Positions 61,435 to 64,000 of a stretch of DNA of 64,000 bases are shown one piece after another. The stretch comes from Saxidomus purpurata. Taxonomy: Eukaryota > Mollusca > Bivalvia > Venerida > Veneridae. A program made the position numbers and the translations under genes. Numbering within the stretch: the first letter of the stretch is position 1; each line of letters opens with the position of its first letter. Under the pieces are notes generated by a model, which saw nothing but the letters and a program-made list of their open reading frames with translations, ran no database searches and was not told where the DNA came from. The stretch lies in NCBI GenBank assembly GCA_022818135.1, contig JAFMSR010000008.1:12433399-12497398 (forward strand), given 5' to 3'.

Positions 61435-61605
61435 GAAATAGATTTTATTTTTGAGTGATTTACCGGTTATTATATCACTGTGTGTTGTGTAGATGCTTCG
61501 TAATTAATCACTCAGGCCTTCGGCCTTCGTGATTAGATTACTACACATTTACACTCCCCACAGTGATATACTAACTAGTATATCACTCAAAAGTGAAATC
61601 TATTT
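61435..61605. mobile_element. Fold-back element, 171 bp
   Basis: Left GAAATAGATTTTATTTTTGA and right TCACTTTTGAGTGATATACT-type arms pair across the unit: GAAATAGATTT with AAATCTATTTC, TTGAGTGAT with ATCACTCAA, TATATCACTGTG with CACAGTGATATA. AGGCCTTCGGCCT forms the apex. It can fold end to end; no coding. Confidence 0.78.
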
Positions 61606-62247
61606 CCTAAACATATAAATAACCCCATTTCTTAAGTGTTTAATAATTTTGATTATAGTGTTGTTGTCAACATGTCATAGAGTGTCAGGTGGATTTACTG
61701 ATTAATCCATGCCCTCTGGTCCCTGTCGTCAGGTGGTCACTGTTAACATGCCCCCTGGTCACATAACTGACCATGATAATAAAGGTGACAATTAACTACT
61801 GTCAAAATCCTGTGAAAAATAAATCAGTGCTTAATAAGTATTTAACAGCTATGTGGTTCAGAAAATCTTAAAATTAAAGCTTCACTGTTTGGCTAGACAG
61901 TTAGTAGGTAGAAGATAAGGAAATGTCATTTTGAAAGCGTTTTGAAGTTCCCGGTTTTGGAAACTTTATTTATCAATCTACCGATACTGCACATGTTCAT
62001 AACTGAACATTGTGACTGTTGGTGGTGGAGGCAACTTGCATAGATCAAGGGTACATAGCACTCAACATTTAAATAAAAGAGTTACACTATTTACAAAGCA
62101 AATTGTATGTGAACCATGGTGAACTTTGTGAACTAAACTATTGAATTCTGTGTGATGTTGGCTGAGAAAGGTCCTCCCAACATTTCCCCATAAAATGACT
62201 CTTGTACCTTCAGCGCTTGTTGTTTAGCCACAGTCCTCTGCATCATT
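61606..62247 (+). other. Intron 6, unrecognised
   Basis: No supported feature. A CCCTCTGGTCCCTG/CCCCCTGGTCAC direct pair at about 61711-61763 is too short to assign. Confidence 0.4.
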
Positions 62248-63700
62248 ATGCCCCCTTCAAAGAAGAGGGGTATATTGATTTGCAGATGTCAGTCAGTCGG
62301 TCGGTATGTCTGTCCGTCCGTCTGTCTACCAACTGGTTTTCCGATGATAACTCTAGAACGCTTGGGTCTAGGATCCTGAAACTTGATGTGGAGGTTGGTG
62401 ATGACCAGCAGAGGACCCCTATTGTTATACCCCCGAAACAAAGTTTAGGGGGGTATATAGGAGTCACCCGGTGGTTGGTCGGTCGGTCGGGCGGTCAGTC
62501 GGGCGGTCTGTTGCATTTTCCTTGTCCAGGGTAAAACTGGTTGGAATTCAATACAACTTCATACAATGGTTAAGCACATTGAGAGGAAGTGCAGTGCACA
62601 AGAACTATAACTCCATCTTGACTCATTACAGAGTTATTGCCCTTTGTTACTTTTCCTTGTCCGGAGCATAACTTGAAAACTACTGATTGGAATCCAAAAC
62701 AATTTCATACAATGATCAAGCACAATCAGAGGAAGTGCAGTGTACAAGAACCATAATTCTATCTTGAGTATTTACAGAGTTATTGCCCTTTGTTACTTTT
62801 CCTTGTCCGGAGCATAACTTGAAAACTACTGGCTGGAATTCAATACAACCTTATACAATGGTCAAGTACATTGAGAGGAAGTGCAGTGCATAGGAACCAT
62901 AACTCTATCTTGACTCATTACAGAGTTATTGCCCTTTGTTACTTTTCCTTGTCCAAAGCATAGTTCAAAAACTACCAGTTGGAATTCAATAAAACTTCAT
63001 ACAATGGTCAAGCACAATGAGAGGAAGTGCAGTGCTCAGAAACCATAACTCCATCTTGACTAATTACAGAGTTATTGCCCTTTGTTACTTTTCCTTGTCC
63101 GGAGCATTAGTCGAAAACTACTGGTTGGAATTCAATACACCTTCATACAATGGTCAAGCACATTGAGATGAAGTCTAGTGTACAAGAACCATAACTCTAT
63201 CTTGACAAATTACAGAGTTATTGCCAAGAACAATATCTCTTTTCAGTTTGTTTGCAAGGTATTCTGTTACTACAAACTTCCTCAGTTTATAAAGCAGTCT
63301 TTCGGGGGTATTAATCACATTTAGTGATAGCTCTAGTTTTTTTAGGTTAGTATGTCAAGGTCAAGGTCACAGTGACCTGGAATAGTAAAACGGTTTCCGG
63401 ATGATAACTTGAAAATGTTTGGACCTAGCATCTTCAAACTTGATGTGGAGGTTTGTCATGACCAGCAGATGACCCCTATTGATTTTGAGGTCAGTAGGTC
63501 AAACTTCAAGGTCACGGTGACCTGAAACTGTAAAACAGTTTCCGAACGATAACTCGAGAATGCTTGGTCCTAACATCTTCAAACTTGATGTGGAGGATGG
63601 TCATAACTGGTAGAGGACCCCTAACGGTTTTGAGAATAGAAGGTCAAAGGTCAAGGTCACAGTGACCCTGAATTGTAGAATGGTTTCTGCTCAATAACTT
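62248..63700 (+). mobile_element. Pearl-like element, CCCCCTTCAAAGAAG family, interrupted
   Basis: Left piece 62248-62426 (ATGCCCCCTTCAAAGAAGAG, GTCGGTCGGTATGTCTGTCC, GACCAGCAGAGGACCCCTAT). It is split by the ATACCCCC element at 62427-63338 and resumes with TTTTTAGGTTAGTATGTCAA and units of about 140 bp to about 63700. Sibling units read CCCTATTGATTTTGAGGTCA across the insertion point. No 3' terminus found; after about 63690 the wording changes to the GCTCGTCTGA-type unit (CACTGTAACTAAAAATAGAA). Confidence 0.75.
62427..63338 (+). mobile_element. Pearl-like element, ATACCCCC family, nested, about six units
   Basis: 5' ATACCCCCGAAACAAAGTTT with GGGGGGTAT, (TCGG)n at about 62477-62510, about six units of about 146 bp (the first shortened), and 3' TTCGGGGGTATTAATCACAT, TTAGTGATAGCTCTAGTT. 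More diverged than the copies at 37.8, 39.8 and 54.7 kb. Confidence 0.85.
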
Positions 63701-64000
63701 AAGTTAGGACTGACCAATTGCAATGAAATTTGGTTTGTATGTAGTTTGCGGGGAGAGGAAGCTTGGGTTGCATTTGGGGTTACAAGGATCAAGGTCAAGG
63801 TCACTGTAACTAAAAATAGAAATAATAATAATAAAAATAACTTTATTTTACGAAGGTTACATAAAAGGTACATTATGAATCATAATAATTCAAAACATAA
63901 CTTATTTTCATATGGCCTTCAGAACAAAAAAAGAAAAGAGAAAAGGAAACATAACATACATACATTTAAACCACACATACACCACAAATCATACACACTA
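63701..64000 (+). other. Mixed repeat and simple sequence at the window end
   Basis: A GCTCGTCTGA-family-like unit (AAGGTCAAGGTCACTGTAAC), then AATAATAATAATAAAAATAA and AT/A-rich sequence. On the minus strand, AAATAAAGTTATTTTT contains an AATAAA signal, but no coding sequence upstream of it on that strand is visible in the window. Confidence 0.45.

Noticed and set aside
62202..62534. 110-codon frame in intron 6
   Set aside because: It crosses the junction of two transposon families and reads through their microsatellite tracts.

Overview
The window is eukaryotic. It is AT-rich, intron-dominated and full of repeats, and nothing in it looks bacterial. The only cellular gene I can identify is the 5' two-thirds of a MAGT1/TUSC3 (OST3/OST6) ortholog on the + strand. 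Its six exons lie at 22472-59320, with introns of 3.7-10.6 kb. The repeats are short elements built from 140-170 bp tandem units, a (TCGG)n or (GTC)n run near the 5' end and a hairpin at the 3' end. That architecture matches the pearl / Helentron-derived (HINE) elements described from bivalve molluscs, so I infer a bivalve genome, possibly a heterodont clam. The species is not determined.

Layout. Positions 1-22370 are intergenic or upstream DNA. They hold fold-back elements, minus-strand pearl-like elements at 2595-3552 and from 4976 into a 500-base assembly gap (5574-6073), tRNA-like remnants, a LINE fragment (8341-8790, -), a broken Ty3/gypsy pol (10081-11525, +), and several short repeats shared within the window. 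From 22472 on, everything except the six exons is intronic. Intron 1 carries a three-part nest: a Mutator-like element (22806-25759, 9-bp target duplication) that holds a 429-bp hAT element and a 1.63-kb hAT-like element. Intron 2 carries a second copy of the 1.63-kb element in the opposite orientation, so exon 2 sits between two long inverted copies. Introns 2-6 are built largely from at least six families of pearl-like elements, often nested in one another.

How things fit together. The gene encodes a signal peptide, a luminal thioredoxin-like domain with a CxxC redox site and the first membrane segment of the oxidoreductase subunit of the oligosaccharyltransferase. The remaining about 120 residues (membrane segments 2-4) must lie beyond 64000. 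The pearl-like families differ in internal sequence but share a 3' end of the form hairpin + GCTCTWGTT and T-rich insertion sites. Where one is inserted into a tandem array of another, the neighbouring unit shows the empty site, which points to a common T-T targeting mechanism. Two such 3' ends lie within 40 bp of the splice acceptors of exons 3 and 4. I found no CRISPR, operon, intact transposase or convincing functional tRNA gene.
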